From: Aliishimia sp045106335
Lineage (GTDB): Bacteria; Pseudomonadota; Alphaproteobacteria; Rhodobacterales; Rhodobacteraceae
Direction of reading: 5' to 3'
Assembly (NCBI GenBank): GCA_045106335.1
Contig: JBGCEM010000031.1
Coordinates: forward strand, 1 to 41,502
Length of the DNA: 41,502 bases
The position numbers and the translations under genes were made by a program. The notes under the pieces were generated by a model. It was not told the origin of the DNA and ran no database searches. It saw only the letters and a list, made by a program, of their open reading frames with translations. Below are positions 41,248 through 41,502 of this stretch, one piece after another; within the stretch, counting starts at the first letter, position 1; the number at the start of each line of letters is the position of its first letter.

Positions 41248-41502
41248 ATGAGCGTTTTTGGTCTTCTCGGCACGATGAGACTACCCCACTGGCGTGGATT
41301 GGTCAAAGAATGTAGCCTGTGCGGGCGCTGGAGACGGGTGCCGCACGCGCGTGTTGTCATGCTCTCATCCGCGGGTTGGATACCCATTGCCTGGCAGGGT
41401 ATTTCCGTAGGAAATGTCCCGAGAGGGATCTTGCCTTATGCGACGCGGGCTTGCCTCTCTCTAAGAGCGGGTATGTGCCCCAACGCACTCCGAGGATTTC
41501 CC
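41248..41502 (+). other. Unassigned structured region, no convincing gene
   Basis: From ATG 41248 to the window end one plus frame stays open for 85 codons, but it has no ribosome site, almost no acidic residues and rare codons (AGA, GGA, CTA), so it is probably not coding. The DNA instead holds several inverted repeats: GATGAGA/TCTCATC (41274-41280 with 41363-41369), GTGCGG/CCGCAC with a further inner stem, ATTTCC-GTA-GGAAAT (41401-41415) and TCCC-GAGA-GGGA with a GNRA-type loop (41417-41428). A structured RNA is possible. It matches no RNA family that I recognise. Confidence 0.3.

Noticed and set aside
41196..41387. 63-codon minus-strand frame ending RRGIEPLFPG
   Set aside because: Its end is the reverse complement of tRNA-Glu, a well-known source of spurious predicted proteins.

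Overview
This window reads as the chromosome of an alphaproteobacterium of the Rhodobacteraceae, probably the marine Roseobacter group. The support is a plant-type glutamate-cysteine ligase, fused PntA plus PntB, DUF3422, the pyrC-like/plsY pair, tRNAs of alphaproteobacterial type and moderate-to-high GC. This placement is inference from gene content; no marker phylogeny was run. Nearly all of the DNA is coding, no gap between genes exceeds 300 bases, and there are no phage genes, transposases or CRISPR arrays.

Layout. 1-2165 (+): the end of an unrecognised gene, a dihydroorotase-like protein lacking its metal ligands, and plsY. 2166-2286: a ~100-bp interspersed palindromic repeat, with a second inverted copy at 9989-10078. 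2287-3657 (-): glutathione synthesis (gshA). 3732-6702 (-): an rsmE operon carrying two paralogous double-GNAT acetyltransferases and a small membrane protein. 6716-7687 (+): ubiA, starting back to back with rsmE. 7765-9988 (+): an OmpA-domain cell-envelope protein overlapping a small coiled-coil membrane protein. 10162-12485 (+): nitroreductase, dtd and a type-2 glycerate kinase.

12517-20683 (+) is the main accessory block. It holds a CocE/S15 hydrolase, a Tat-exported solute-binding protein, two permeases, a fused double-ATPase subunit and an alkaline-phosphatase-superfamily hydrolase. The ABC genes are translationally coupled, including through a 16-codon mini-ORF. Together they look like an importer with dedicated enzymes for a substrate I cannot name. 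Facing them at 20713-23514 (-) are a hormone-sensitive-lipase-type hydrolase and an acyl-CoA synthetase, with a perfect 15-bp palindrome in the promoter region.

23767-26048 (-): a Kbp-like BON/LysM protein behind an MsbA-type ABC exporter. 26178-26251 (-): tRNA-Gly(TCC). 26477-31604: a small lipoprotein, an L,D-transpeptidase, ychF, trpA, DUF3422 and a small membrane protein. 31784-34810 (-): pntAB with a strong terminator. 34952-36734: an isoprenylcysteine-methyltransferase-like protein, an SDR dehydrogenase and a lipoprotein. 36735-41090 (+): homoserine dehydrogenase behind an unusual leader with alternating inverted repeats, then glpX and recJ. 41162-41236 (+): tRNA-Glu(TTC), followed by a structured, unassigned stretch to the window edge.

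Most of the window is housekeeping. The points most worth a second look are the hom leader, the ABC/hydrolase island, the operator-like palindromes, the interspersed repeat, the catalytically disabled PyrC and the region after tRNA-Glu.
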